Shown piece after piece: positions 24,657 to 32,890 of a DNA stretch of 64,000 nucleotides (its first letter is position 1; each line of letters starts with the position of its first letter). The notes beneath the pieces are model-generated. The model saw only the letters and a program-made list of their open reading frames with translations, did not search any database and was not told where the DNA came from. The position numbers and the translations under genes are program-made. The DNA comes from Gammaproteobacteria bacterium (GTDB lineage: Bacteria > Pseudomonadota > Gammaproteobacteria > Steroidobacterales > GCA-2729495), in NCBI GenBank assembly GCA_016874095.1, contig VGVH01000005.1:1-64000 (forward strand). The letters are read 5' to 3'.

Positions 24657-25894
24657 ACGCGGCGGAAAATCACGCTGCCGTTGGTTCCGCCGAACCCGAA
24701 GGAGTTGGAGATGGCCGCGTCGATCTTCATCGGCCGGGCGACGTTGGGCACGTAGTCAAGGTCGCATTCGGGATCGGGATTGTCGAGGTTGATGGTGGGC
24801 GGTGCCACCTGGTCCCGGATGGCCATCACCGAGAACACGGCTTCAACGGCGCCGGCAGCCCCGAGCAGGTGCCCGGTCGTGGACTTGGTCGAACTGACGG
24901 CGAGATGCCGGGCATGAACGCCGAACGCACCCTTTACGGCCCGCGTCTCGGCCACATCGCCCAGTGGGGTCGAGGTGCCGTGGGCATTGACGTACTGGAT
25001 GTCCGATGGATTCATGCACGCATCGCGCAAGGCGGCCACCATGCAGGCCTTCGCGCCTTCGCCCCCGTCCAGCGGCGCGGTGATGTGGTGCGCGTCCCCG
25101 CTCATGCCGAATCCGACCAGTTCCGCCAGGATCGTCGCGCCGCGACGCCGGGCAGCTTCGAACTCCTCGAGGACCAACGCGGCGCCGCCATTGCTCAGCA
25201 CGAATCCGTCCCGGTCACGGTCCCAGGGGCGGCTTGCCTTCTCCGGGGCGTCATTTCGCTGTGACAGGGCGCGTGCAGCGCAGAAACCGCCGAGGCCGAG
25301 CACCGTCATCGCCGCTTCGGCACCGCCGGCGATCATGGCGTCGGCATCGCCGTAGGCGATGGTCCGGCCGGCGAAGCCGATGCAGTGCGTGGAGGTCGCA
25401 CAGGCCGTGACGAGGGCGATATTCGGTCCACGGAAGCCGTACTGAATCGACACGTGGCCCGAGATCATGTTGATGATGCTGCCCGGGACGAAGAACGGCG
25501 AAATCTTCCGCGGCGCTTTCGCTTCCAGGTATTTGCCGTAGTTCTGCTCGATAGTCGCGAGTCCACCGATGCCGGATCCCATCGCAATGCCCACCCGATC
25601 CGGTGCGTATCCGGCCGCCGGCAGTCCGGCGTCAGCGATGGCCTGCTGGGCGGCGACGATCCCGAAGTGGATGAACGGGTCCATCTTCCGGGCTTCCTTG
25701 GGATGGACATGCTCCTCCGCGTTGAAGCCACGAACCGATCCGCCGAATCGTGTCGAGAAATCGCTCGCATCGAAGTCCGTGATCGGACCGATGCCACTGA
25801 CGCCATCCCGGGCGTTGCGCCAGGCAGATGAGACATCGTTTCCTACCGGGGAGACGATACCCATGCCTGTCACGACGACTCGTCGCTTCGACAT
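24653..25894 (-). CDS. fabF: 3-oxoacyl-ACP synthase II
   Basis: 413 residues. Condensing enzyme of fatty acid elongation. Catalytic Cys in VTACATSTHC (about residue 164), His in NAHGTSTPLGD (about 304), and His in KSTTGHLLGAAG. The N-terminal VVVTGMGIVSPVG and C-terminal SNSFGFGGTN are standard. It follows acpP by 65 nt and overlaps pabB, the usual acpP-fabF-pab order. Confidence 0.96.
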   Translation of the reverse strand: MSKRRVVVTGMGIVSPVGNDVSSAWRNARDGVSGIGPITDFDASDFSTRFGGSVRGFNAEEHVHPKEARKMDPFIHFGIVAAQQAIADAGLPAAGYAPDRVGIAMGSGIGGLATIEQNYGKYLEAKAPRKISPFFVPGSIINMISGHVSIQYGFRGPNIALVTACATSTHCIGFAGRTIAYGDADAMIAGGAEAAMTVLGLGGFCAARALSQRNDAPEKASRPWDRDRDGFVLSNGGAALVLEEFEAARRRGATILAELVGFGMSGDAHHITAPLDGGEGAKACMVAALRDACMNPSDIQYVNAHGTSTPLGDVAETRAVKGAFGVHARHLAVSSTKSTTGHLLGAAGAVEAVFSVMAIRDQVAPPTINLDNPDPECDLDYVPNVARPMKIDAAISNSFGFGGTNGSVIFRRV

Positions 25895-25959
25895 GCTCGC
25901 GGTGCTCGGTGGGGTGGTGACCGGCCGGCCGGACGATCCGGCCCGGGGACCGGCTGGAG

Positions 25960-26202
25960 TCAGGCCTGTTTCTGGCGTGACGTGATGTAGTCGATGGCTT
26001 CCTGGACGGTGGTGATCTTCTCGGCTTCCTCGTCGGGAATCTCAGTCTCGAATTCCTCCTCGAGAGCCATCACCAGTTCTACGGTGTCGAGGGAGTCCGC
26101 GCCAAGGTCCTCGACGAAGGATGCACCGTTCGTGACCTCTTCCTCTTTCACGCCCAGTTGCTCGGCCACGATGCTCTTAACCTGCTCAGCAATACTGCTC
26201 AT
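25960..26202 (-). CDS. acpP: Acyl carrier protein
   Basis: 80 residues, very acidic. The phosphopantetheine Ser is in [19 protein letters not shown] (Ser37). The ATG at 26202 gives the standard [11 protein letters not shown] start; an in-frame upstream extension is not conserved. It is between fabG and fabF in the same direction. Confidence 0.97.
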   Translation of the reverse strand: MSSIAEQVKSIVAEQLGVKEEEVTNGASFVEDLGADSLDTVELVMALEEEFETEIPDEEAEKITTVQEAIDYITSRQKQA

Positions 26203-26274
26203 GTTCAGACTGTCCTCATGAAGCCAAAGGAAGTGTGTGCCTTGAAGGCGACGGGGCAATTCAGCGCGCGGGGT

Positions 26275-26280
26275 ATTTTA
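26275..26280 (-). promoter_or_regulatory. Possible acpP promoter -10
   Basis: The 140-nt fabG-acpP gap contains TAAAAT on the minus strand, about 73 nt upstream of the acpP ATG. A separate acpP promoter is common in gammaproteobacteria. No strong -35 was seen. A GCGC-AAAA-GCGC palindrome lies just after the fabG stop (about 26330-26341). Confidence 0.3.
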
Positions 26281-26342
26281 CGGAAATCGATAAGACAGGG
26301 CTAGGCCGCTCGAGGTCATCGCGGGTGAAGCGCAAAAGCGCC

Positions 26343-27098
26343 CTAGATCATGTACATACCGCCGTTGACGTGCAGCGTCTCTCCGGTGATGTAAGCACCG
26401 GCAGCGGACGCGAGGAACAACGTCGCATGCGCGACGTCTGCGCCGGAGCCAAGGCGTTGCAGGGGAATCTGCGCGAGCATGGCGGCTCGTTGTTCATCGC
26501 TGAGTGCTGCTGTCATGTCGGTTGTGATGAAGCCTGGAGCGATGACGTTTACCGTGACGCCGCGGCTGCCGACTTCCCGCGCAAGGGACTTACTGAGTCC
26601 CGTCAGGCCCGCCTTGGCCGCCGCGTAGTTCGCCTGCCCGCCGTTGCCCATGGTGCCGACGACGGAGCCGATGCTGATGATCCGGCCCTTGCGTGCCTTG
26701 AGCATACCGCGCAGCACGGAGCGGCTCAGCCGAAAAACGGCGGTCAGGTTCGTGTCGAGTACGGACTGCCAATCCTCGTCCTTCATCCGCATCAGCAGAT
26801 TGTCGCGGGCAATGCCGGCGTTGTTGACGAGAATCGTGATGGCCCCTTCCCTGCTCTCGATATCCTTGAGGACGACAGAGGTTGCAGTGGGATCGGCGAC
26901 ATCCAGGATCACGCCGCGACCAGGCGCAGGCGCCGCGGCCAGGCGCCGCGTGATCTGCTCGGCGCCCGCGGCCGTCGTGGCGGTTCCTATCACCCTTGCA
27001 CCGGCGTTGGCCAGCGTATCGGCAATCGCCGCCCCGATGCCGCGCGAGGCGCCGGTGACCAGCGCGATTTCACCGCCGAGATCGAATGCAGTCGTCAT
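26343..27098 (-). CDS. fabG: 3-oxoacyl-ACP reductase
   Basis: 251 residues, SDR fold. GASRGIGAAIAD for NADPH binding, NNAGIARDNL, catalytic Ser in SIGSVVGTMGN, and Tyr-x3-Lys in ANYAAAKAGL. The C-terminal GETLHVNGGMYM is the FabG signature. It reduces 3-oxoacyl-ACP in fatty acid synthesis. The ATG at 27098 is chosen; an open frame upstream lacks family similarity. No fabD or fabH lies upstream; a rhombosortase gene takes that place. Confidence 0.95.
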   Translation of the reverse strand: MTTAFDLGGEIALVTGASRGIGAAIADTLANAGARVIGTATTAAGAEQITRRLAAAPAPGRGVILDVADPTATSVVLKDIESREGAITILVNNAGIARDNLLMRMKDEDWQSVLDTNLTAVFRLSRSVLRGMLKARKGRIISIGSVVGTMGNGGQANYAAAKAGLTGLSKSLAREVGSRGVTVNVIAPGFITTDMTAALSDEQRAAMLAQIPLQRLGSGADVAHATLFLASAAGAYITGETLHVNGGMYMI

Positions 27099-27139
27099 GT
27101 CTGTACCGCCAGGGTCAGCGTTGCGAGCGGGCGCGCGGA

Positions 27140-27748
27140 TTATAGCGGCCGCTGCCGAAGGCGCAGCGCGCTTGCGACGGCGAGGAAAATCCCGCCGCCA
27201 GCGGCGCCCCAGACGTGGGCATCCGTGACCACCCGACCGCCGGACAACGCCGCTTCCCAGGGCATGGCGCCGCCGAGCTGCTCCCAGGTCATTTTCACGA
27301 TAACGATGACCAGCAGCGCCAATGCAAGGCGATCTCCCGCCAGCGCCCAGCCACCGAAGCCCAGAATCATGAAGCCGTGCAGGACGCCGGACAGTCCCAC
27401 GCACCAGAGAACATCCGGGCTGAAAGCCAGCAGTCCCGATCCGCAGGCCAGCGCAAGCAGGATGCCCGCCAGTGTCCATTCAAGCGGGTGGCGGTCAGGA
27501 CCGAACAACCAGGTGCCCAGAACCAGTCCTGCCATGTTCAGGGCGTAATGCTGCCAGCCGAGGTGCACGAAATGGCCGGTGACCAGACGGTACATCTCCC
27601 CCGCCAAAATAGCCTCGCGGTCGTAGCGCAGCAGGTCCTGCAGCGGCTCCGGCAGTGCCTGCAGCACCGTCATGACCAGCACGAATGCCGCGACTATCGA
27701 GGCGATTGGGCGCAGGGAAAACCTTTGCAACTCAATCGGTAATGACAT
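27140..27748 (-). CDS. rrtA: Rhombosortase (rhomboid-family intramembrane serine protease)
   Basis: 202 residues, about six membrane helices. It has the small-rhomboid features of the rhombosortase family: HFVHLGWQHYALNM (59-72), the catalytic Ser120 in VGLSGVLHG, and the catalytic His178 in DAHVWGAAGG. Rhombosortases cleave GlyGly-CTERM tails of exported proteins, and the family co-occurs with T2SS (known for Vibrio and Shewanella relatives). The ATG at 27748 is right next to the gspG promoter and transcription is away from gspG. fabG follows 41 nt downstream on the same strand. A possible substrate is the protein at 283-4173. Confidence 0.85.
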   Translation of the reverse strand: MSLPIELQRFSLRPIASIVAAFVLVMTVLQALPEPLQDLLRYDREAILAGEMYRLVTGHFVHLGWQHYALNMAGLVLGTWLFGPDRHPLEWTLAGILLALACGSGLLAFSPDVLWCVGLSGVLHGFMILGFGGWALAGDRLALALLVIVIVKMTWEQLGGAMPWEAALSGGRVVTDAHVWGAAGGGIFLAVASALRLRQRPL

Positions 27749-27750
27749 AT

Positions 27751-27759
27751 TGCTATAAT
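27751..27759 (+). promoter_or_regulatory. Extended -10 promoter of the gsp operon
   Basis: TGCTATAAT is a perfect extended -10 (TG, one base, TATAAT). A transcript starting near 27766 would have a leader of about 108 nt before the gspG ATG at 27874. It sits 3-11 nt upstream of the divergent rhombosortase start codon. No matching -35 is needed for this promoter class and none is evident. Confidence 0.6.
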
Positions 27760-27873
27760 CGCTTCGGCGGCGGGCATCTGTGCGGCAGCTCCGCTCCGGA
27801 CGCAAGACTAACAGTATCATCGCGAACCGGGCCGCCTCAGGCGTCCAGTCACCGCGACAACAGGGCCTTCGAC

Positions 27874-28323
27874 ATGACGTATCCGATTGTCCTCGCACGA
27901 AGCCGGCAGACCGCGGGCTTCACGCTCATAGAAATCATGGTGGTCGTGGTGATCCTCGGCATTCTCGCGGCGCTGATCGTGCCGAACGTGATCAGCAATA
28001 TCGACAAGGCACAGGTCACCAAGGTCAGGCAGGACATTCGCGCCATCGAAAGCGCGCTGAAGCTGTTCCGTCTCGACCGTTTTCGCTATCCGACGACTGA
28101 GGAAGGGCTCGAGGGTCTCGTGACGCCCCCAACTGATGCCACCGTGGGGTTTCCTGCGGGAGGCTATCTCGACCGGATCCCGAAGGATCCCTGGGATCGC
28201 CCCTACCTCTACCTGCAGCCGGGCAACCAGGGCGGCGAATACGACGTCTATACCCTCGGTCGTGACGGCGTGCAGGGTGGCGAAGGGGTCGACGCCGATA
28301 TCGGCAACTGGGAAGCGCAATAG
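27874..28323 (+). CDS. gspG: T2SS major pseudopilin GspG
   Basis: 149 residues. The prepilin site AG/FTLIEIMVVVVILGILAAL has Glu at mature +5 and a long hydrophobic helix. The C-terminal part has the GspG hallmarks YPTTEEGL, PKDPWDRPYLY and GGEYDVYTLGRDG, the last forming the calcium site. It is the main subunit of the T2SS pseudopilus in the periplasm. The ATG at 27874 gives a 15-residue leader; longer frames upstream are not conserved. It is the first gene of gspG-N. Confidence 0.96.
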   Translation: MTYPIVLARSRQTAGFTLIEIMVVVVILGILAALIVPNVISNIDKAQVTKVRQDIRAIESALKLFRLDRFRYPTTEEGLEGLVTPPTDATVGFPAGGYLDRIPKDPWDRPYLYLQPGNQGGEYDVYTLGRDGVQGGEGVDADIGNWEAQ

Positions 28324-28338
28324 CGCGAGCATCCAGCC

Positions 28339-28935
28339 GTGCAAGTGAACCGACGCGCCGCCGGTTTTACGCTGCTCGAACTCCTGGTCGTCATCTTCAT
28401 CGTAGGCATCATAGCCGCGATGGCCACGCTTTCGGTCGGTACCGCAACGCGCGATCAGGGGCTCCAACGCGAGATCGAGCGGGTCGCAGACCTGGTTCGC
28501 CTGGCCAGCGAGGAAGCGGTCATGCAGAACCGTGAATTCGGCCTCACAATCTACCGCCGCGAGTACGAATTCAGCCGGTTCGACGCCACGGAGCGCGAGT
28601 GGATACCGCTCGGTAATGACTCCGGCCCGCTCGCCTCGCGCAGCTTTCCGCCCGACACGGAGGTGGAACTGGAAATAGACGGTCGACGGGTTGCTCTCGA
28701 TGCCGAAATTCCGGAGCGCAAGCCCCGGCCCGAACAGGACGGCGTTCGCAGTGCCGCCGATCGTCTTGCCAATCTGACTGGAACCGATGACAACTCCCGA
28801 CCGCAGATCCTCATCCTGTCGAGCGGCGACGTGACGCCCTTCGCTGTCCGGCTCGCGCCCGAATCAGGCGGCGATGGCTCGACGATCCGCGTTTCCGAGA
28901 CGGGCGCCATCGAGAAAATCCGTGAAGGTGCCTGA
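28339..28935 (+). CDS. gspH: T2SS minor pseudopilin GspH
   Basis: 198 residues. The prepilin site AG/FTLLELLVVIFIVGIIAAM is present, followed by a beta-rich domain; LASEEAVMQNREFGLTI is typical of GspH. It starts at a GTG at 28339 or 28345, 15-21 nt after gspG, and overlaps gspI by 14 nt. It is longer than many GspH because of an Arg/Asp-rich insertion before the C-terminus. Confidence 0.88.
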   Translation: MQVNRRAAGFTLLELLVVIFIVGIIAAMATLSVGTATRDQGLQREIERVADLVRLASEEAVMQNREFGLTIYRREYEFSRFDATEREWIPLGNDSGPLASRSFPPDTEVELEIDGRRVALDAEIPERKPRPEQDGVRSAADRLANLTGTDDNSRPQILILSSGDVTPFAVRLAPESGGDGSTIRVSETGAIEKIREGA

Positions 28936-29452
28936 ACAAAGCCGCGCGCGCGGTTTCACCCTGGTCGAAGTGCTTGTCGCCCTCGCGATCGTCGCCTTCG
29001 GACTTGTCGCGGTCTTCGGCCAGTTGACGCAGTCGGCCACGGCGGCCAACCGCCTCCGGGAAAAGACGCTCGCCGAGTGGGTGGCGATCGATCGCATCAC
29101 CGAGATGCGCCTGAGCGGCCAGTACCCGGCGGTGGGCAGGCAATCCGACGAAATCGAAATGGCCAATCTGCGCTGGCGCTACCAGATCGAGATCACGGAG
29201 ACCGAGGGCAATTACATGCGCCGGGCGGACGTCACGGTCAGCTACAGCGACGACCCGACGCGTCCCATAGCTACGGCTGTCGGATTCATCGGTCAGCCGC
29301 TGACCATCGCAGGCGCGCGGCCGGGTTTGCCGCTGCCCGGGCCGGACGGTGAAATCCCGGCTGTTTCTTCGCAGGACGTGGGCCCAGGAGGAGACGACGA
29401 GGAAACGCAGCCGCCCGATGCCGGCAATGGCGATGGAGGAGCGGAGCAGTGA
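28922..29452 (+). CDS. gspI: T2SS minor pseudopilin GspI
   Basis: 176 residues from the GTG at 28922 (MKVPEQSRARG/FTLVEVLVALAIV). The body (EWVAIDRITEMRL, RWRYQIEITETE) is typical of GspI, part of the GspIJK tip complex. Oddity: about 50 Pro/Gly/Asp/Glu-rich residues at the C-terminus (DVGPGGDDEETQPPDAGNGDGGAEQ region) exceed the usual family length and look disordered. Confidence 0.88.
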   Translation: MKVPEQSRARGFTLVEVLVALAIVAFGLVAVFGQLTQSATAANRLREKTLAEWVAIDRITEMRLSGQYPAVGRQSDEIEMANLRWRYQIEITETEGNYMRRADVTVSYSDDPTRPIATAVGFIGQPLTIAGARPGLPLPGPDGEIPAVSSQDVGPGGDDEETQPPDAGNGDGGAEQ

Positions 29453-30078
29453 GTATTCCTGCCCTGCCCTGCCGGCAAGAACAGCGTGGATTCACGCTGC
29501 TCGAGCTGCTGGTCGCCATCGCCATTTTTGCGATCGTCGGCGCACTGGCGCTTGGCGGGCTCAACGCTGTCCTTTCCCAGCAGGAGACAGCGCGCCGTCA
29601 GCTTCAGCGTCTCGACAACCTGCAACGCGCCGTGCGGCTGGTCTCCAGCGACTTCAGCCAGTTCACGCTGCGACCGGCGCGCGACGCGCTCGGCGGTTTC
29701 GAGCATCCACTGGTGTCGCCCTGCGGCGTGGAGCACCTCGTTTGTCTCAGTCATGACGGCTGGCGCAACCCCTTCGCGTTATTCGCGCGAGGCGAGATGC
29801 AACGGGTTGCCTACCGCCTGGAGGACGGCAAGTTAATCCGGGCGTACTGGGCGGTGATGGACCGCACACTGATCAACGAGCCGCGAGAGGAGTCATTGAT
29901 CAGCGGCGTCGAGGGCCTTGAAATTGCGTTCCTCGAGCAGGGCGGAGCCGACTGGCTGACCACCTGGGACCCCGCGACGCGACCGGCGGGTGGCAGCGGG
30001 CGGCTCGCGGCGGTCAGACTGACGCTGCAGCTCGAGGACTGGGGCGAGGTACAGCGGCTCATCGAGGTGATCGGCTGA
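29449..30078 (+). CDS. gspJ: T2SS minor pseudopilin GspJ
   Basis: 209 residues. The GTG overlaps the gspI stop. The prepilin site RG/FTLLELLVAIAIFAIVG and the LQRLDNLQRAVRLVSSDFSQ segment are typical of GspJ. The C-terminal RLAAVRLTLQLEDWGE strand matches the family. It forms the pseudopilus tip with GspI and GspK. It overlaps gspK by one base (TGATG). Confidence 0.9.
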   Translation: MSIPALPCRQEQRGFTLLELLVAIAIFAIVGALALGGLNAVLSQQETARRQLQRLDNLQRAVRLVSSDFSQFTLRPARDALGGFEHPLVSPCGVEHLVCLSHDGWRNPFALFARGEMQRVAYRLEDGKLIRAYWAVMDRTLINEPREESLISGVEGLEIAFLEQGGADWLTTWDPATRPAGGSGRLAAVRLTLQLEDWGEVQRLIEVIG

Positions 30079-31145
30079 TGCGCGGCCTGCGCTCCAGCCA
30101 GCGCGGGATCGCCGTGCTCACGGCCATGCTGGTCGTGGTGATTGCAACCATTATCGCCGTCGAAATCGCCTGGCATACCGCGCTGGATTTGCGCCGTACT
30201 GAAAACCTGCTCTCCTGGGAACAGGCACGGCAGTTCGGGCTCGGTGCTGAAACGGTCGGTGCCCAGTTTTTGCAGGAGACGCTCGACGAGCAGACGGGTG
30301 ACGATGCTGCCTTCACCCGGACCGACGACAAGCTCTGCGGGCAGCAGGCGCTCACCTTCACGCTCGATCAGGGCAGCGTCACGGGGACGATCTGCGACGT
30401 GCAGGGGCGGTTCAACCTCAACAACCTGCGCCCTGTGGCCGAGCAGGAGCCGAGCGAGGCGATCGTGGCGCAGTTTCGCCGGCTGGTGACCGCGGTGGTC
30501 GAGGAATACGAGCTGAGCGACATCGAGGTCGATACCGTCGTTGCCTCTACGATCGACTGGCTCGACAGCGACGGCACGCCGCAGTTCAATGGTGCCGAGG
30601 AGGACCACTACACCGGCCTGCAGCCGCCCTACCGCCCCGCGAACTACTATTTCATCAGCACCTCGGAGTGGCGTGCCGTGCGCGGTGTGACGCCGGAACT
30701 CTACCAGGCCATGATGGACTGTCGATGCATCACGGCGCTCGCACCGGCCTCCAGCCGCAATCCGACACCGCTCAACATCCTCACTGCGCCTTGCCTGGTC
30801 TACCGGTCTCTCGGCGATGAGATCGCCGACGCCAACGCGGAGGAATGGTGCAGCTTCGACGGTAGCGATGCGCAGGAGGTCGAGGGGTTTCGCCAGCAGA
30901 TAGTGACCTACGCGCCTGAACTGGCCGGTATCCAGGGCTACTTCGATACCAGGACCAGCCACTTCGAACTGCGGGCATTGATCACTATTGGCTCCACCGA
31001 GCTCGCTATGTACAGTCTGCTGCAGGGCACGGGGCAGGCTGTCATTCCGATCCGCCGCAGTTTCGGCGTTGCGGAACTCGCGCCCGTCAGCGACGAGGCG
31101 GCAGACGACACCGAGACGGAGATTCCGGAAGACATCGATGGCTGA
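30078..31145 (+). CDS. gspK: T2SS minor pseudopilin GspK
   Basis: 355 residues, the usual large minor pseudopilin. The prepilin site is RG/IAVLTAMLVVVIATII, lacking Glu at +5 as expected for GspK. RRTENLLSWEQARQFGLGAE, RFNLNNL and IDWLDSDGTPQFNGAEEDHY are family hallmarks. It caps the pseudopilus. It overlaps gspL by 8 nt. Confidence 0.93.
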   Translation: MRGLRSSQRGIAVLTAMLVVVIATIIAVEIAWHTALDLRRTENLLSWEQARQFGLGAETVGAQFLQETLDEQTGDDAAFTRTDDKLCGQQALTFTLDQGSVTGTICDVQGRFNLNNLRPVAEQEPSEAIVAQFRRLVTAVVEEYELSDIEVDTVVASTIDWLDSDGTPQFNGAEEDHYTGLQPPYRPANYYFISTSEWRAVRGVTPELYQAMMDCRCITALAPASSRNPTPLNILTAPCLVYRSLGDEIADANAEEWCSFDGSDAQEVEGFRQQIVTYAPELAGIQGYFDTRTSHFELRALITIGSTELAMYSLLQGTGQAVIPIRRSFGVAELAPVSDEAADDTETEIPEDIDG

Positions 31146-32394
31146 AGCGCTGGTCATACGACTCGACGCCGCGGCCGACGGTCGCGCGAGCTGGGTGGCG
31201 GTCGACGCTAGCGGGGCGCTGCTGGGCGCTCCGATACACGGCAATCTTTCCGAAGCGGGTCAGGCCGCCGCGAACCGGCTGATCGTGGCCCTGGTGCCCG
31301 CCGCCGACGTGCTGCGCCTTCGCGCCGAGGTACCGCTTAAAGGCGGCAGCAAGCTGCTGCAGGCCCTGCCCTTCGCGCTGGAAGACCAGATCGCCGAGGA
31401 CGTCGAGGCGCTGCACTTCGCCGCCGGCGACCGCGACCAGGACGGTCGGTTGGCCGTGGCGGCGGTGCGCCGCGATCGCCTGGCGGCGTGGCGGTCGGAA
31501 CTCGATGCGGCGGGCGTGGCGCCGCAGAAGATGTATTCCGAGGCGGATGCGGTCCAGGCGATGCCCAATACCGCGACCGTGCTGATCGAGGGTGCGACCG
31601 CCGTCTTCACCGAGCCTGACGGTACGCTGAGTACCATCGATACCGGCGGGCTGCCGGGTCTCCTGGAGTTGTGGCTGGCACGATCCGCGGCAGCGGCCGA
31701 TGCGTCGCCGTTGCACCTCGTCGCCTATGGCGACGCGGCGCAGCTCGCCGCGCTCGGGAAGACCTGGGAGGACATCCGTCCCCGCCTCGCCTCGCTCGAT
31801 TTGCGCGCTCTCGCGGATGGCGCCTTGCCGAGGCTGGCGGCGCAGATCGTGACCAGCCCGGGCGTGAATCTCCTCCAGGGGGAGTTCGCGCGCCGCTCGA
31901 GCCTGCTCGCCTTCTGGCCCGCCTGGCGCCTCGCGGCGCTGCTCCTCGCCGGGTGGTTCGTGCTCGGTGTGGCCTGGGACTGGGCTGAGCTGCGCCGGGT
32001 CCGGGGCGAGATCGCCGCGCTCGACCGGTCCATCGACCAGGCCTTCCGCTACGTCTTCCCCGAGGCAGGACCGATCACGGACGCCCGTGCCCAGCTGTCG
32101 AGCCAGCTCCAGCGCCTGGGTGACGGCGAGGCCAGGGGCGGCTCGGAACTGCTCGATTTTCTGCGTTCGCTGAGTCAGGCCATGGGCGGCACCAGCGGGA
32201 TCCGCCTCGAAGCGCTCAGCTATCGGGCCGGGAGCCTGGAATTGCGGCTGCGTGCCCCGAGCGTCGAAGCACTCGAGCGGGTGCAGCAGCAGATCACCCG
32301 GGGCGGTGGCGGCCTGCAGGCCCAGATCCAGTCGGCGAACCCGTCCGAGGAAGGGGTACTCGGACGACTGCAGATTTCCCGGGGTGGCCAATGA
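31138..32394 (+). CDS. gspL: T2SS inner-membrane platform protein GspL
   Basis: 418 residues. A cytoplasmic actin-like domain (residues 1-about 255, with LRAEVPLKGGSKLLQALPFALEDQIAED) precedes one membrane helix (about 262-281) and a periplasmic ferredoxin-like domain. GspL recruits the GspE ATPase and binds GspM. The ATG at 31138 gives MAEALVIRLD; it overlaps gspK by 8 nt and gspM by 4 nt. Confidence 0.9.
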   Translation: MAEALVIRLDAAADGRASWVAVDASGALLGAPIHGNLSEAGQAAANRLIVALVPAADVLRLRAEVPLKGGSKLLQALPFALEDQIAEDVEALHFAAGDRDQDGRLAVAAVRRDRLAAWRSELDAAGVAPQKMYSEADAVQAMPNTATVLIEGATAVFTEPDGTLSTIDTGGLPGLLELWLARSAAAADASPLHLVAYGDAAQLAALGKTWEDIRPRLASLDLRALADGALPRLAAQIVTSPGVNLLQGEFARRSSLLAFWPAWRLAALLLAGWFVLGVAWDWAELRRVRGEIAALDRSIDQAFRYVFPEAGPITDARAQLSSQLQRLGDGEARGGSELLDFLRSLSQAMGGTSGIRLEALSYRAGSLELRLRAPSVEALERVQQQITRGGGGLQAQIQSANPSEEGVLGRLQISRGGQ

Positions 32395-32888
32395 ACCAGC
32401 TGCTGTCGTGGTGGGACGGACTCGCACCGCGGGAGCGGCTCATGGTTGGCGCTGCCGGGGTCATGGCCGTGATCGCTCTGCTCGTGATCGGCGTGCTGCG
32501 CCCGTTGGCGGCCGCGCGCGATGCAGCCGCCAAGGAGTTCGCCGACAAACAGGCCGTGTTGGGCGACCTTGAACGTGTCGCCGTCCGATTTGGGCCGCGT
32601 GCGGGTGCCGCTGCGTCGGTGCAACCGAGTGGCGAATCACTGGTCGTGCTGGTCGATCGCACGACCCGCTCCGGCGGCCTTGTTGCCTATCTCAAGCGCA
32701 ACGAACCGGATGGCCAGTCCGGCATCCGCCTGCGATTCGAGAACGCGCCTTTCGATGATCTCGTCGCCTGGCTGGGCGAGTTGCAGGCCAACCAGGGCGT
32801 TGGCGTGGTATCAGCGAACGCCGATCCCGGCGACGCGCCCGGCCGCGTCACCGCGAATCTCCAGCTGAGCCGCGCCGGCGGACCCTGA
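32391..32888 (+). CDS. gspM: T2SS inner-membrane platform protein GspM
   Basis: 165 residues. A short cytoplasmic N-terminus (WDGLAPRERL), one membrane helix (about 18-40), and a periplasmic domain with LAAARDAAAKEFADKQAVLGDL form the classic GspM layout. It partners GspL. The ATG overlaps the gspL stop by 4 nt, and gspN follows after 2 nt. Confidence 0.9.
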   Translation: MNQLLSWWDGLAPRERLMVGAAGVMAVIALLVIGVLRPLAAARDAAAKEFADKQAVLGDLERVAVRFGPRAGAAASVQPSGESLVVLVDRTTRSGGLVAYLKRNEPDGQSGIRLRFENAPFDDLVAWLGELQANQGVGVVSANADPGDAPGRVTANLQLSRAGGP

Positions 32889-32890
32889 TC

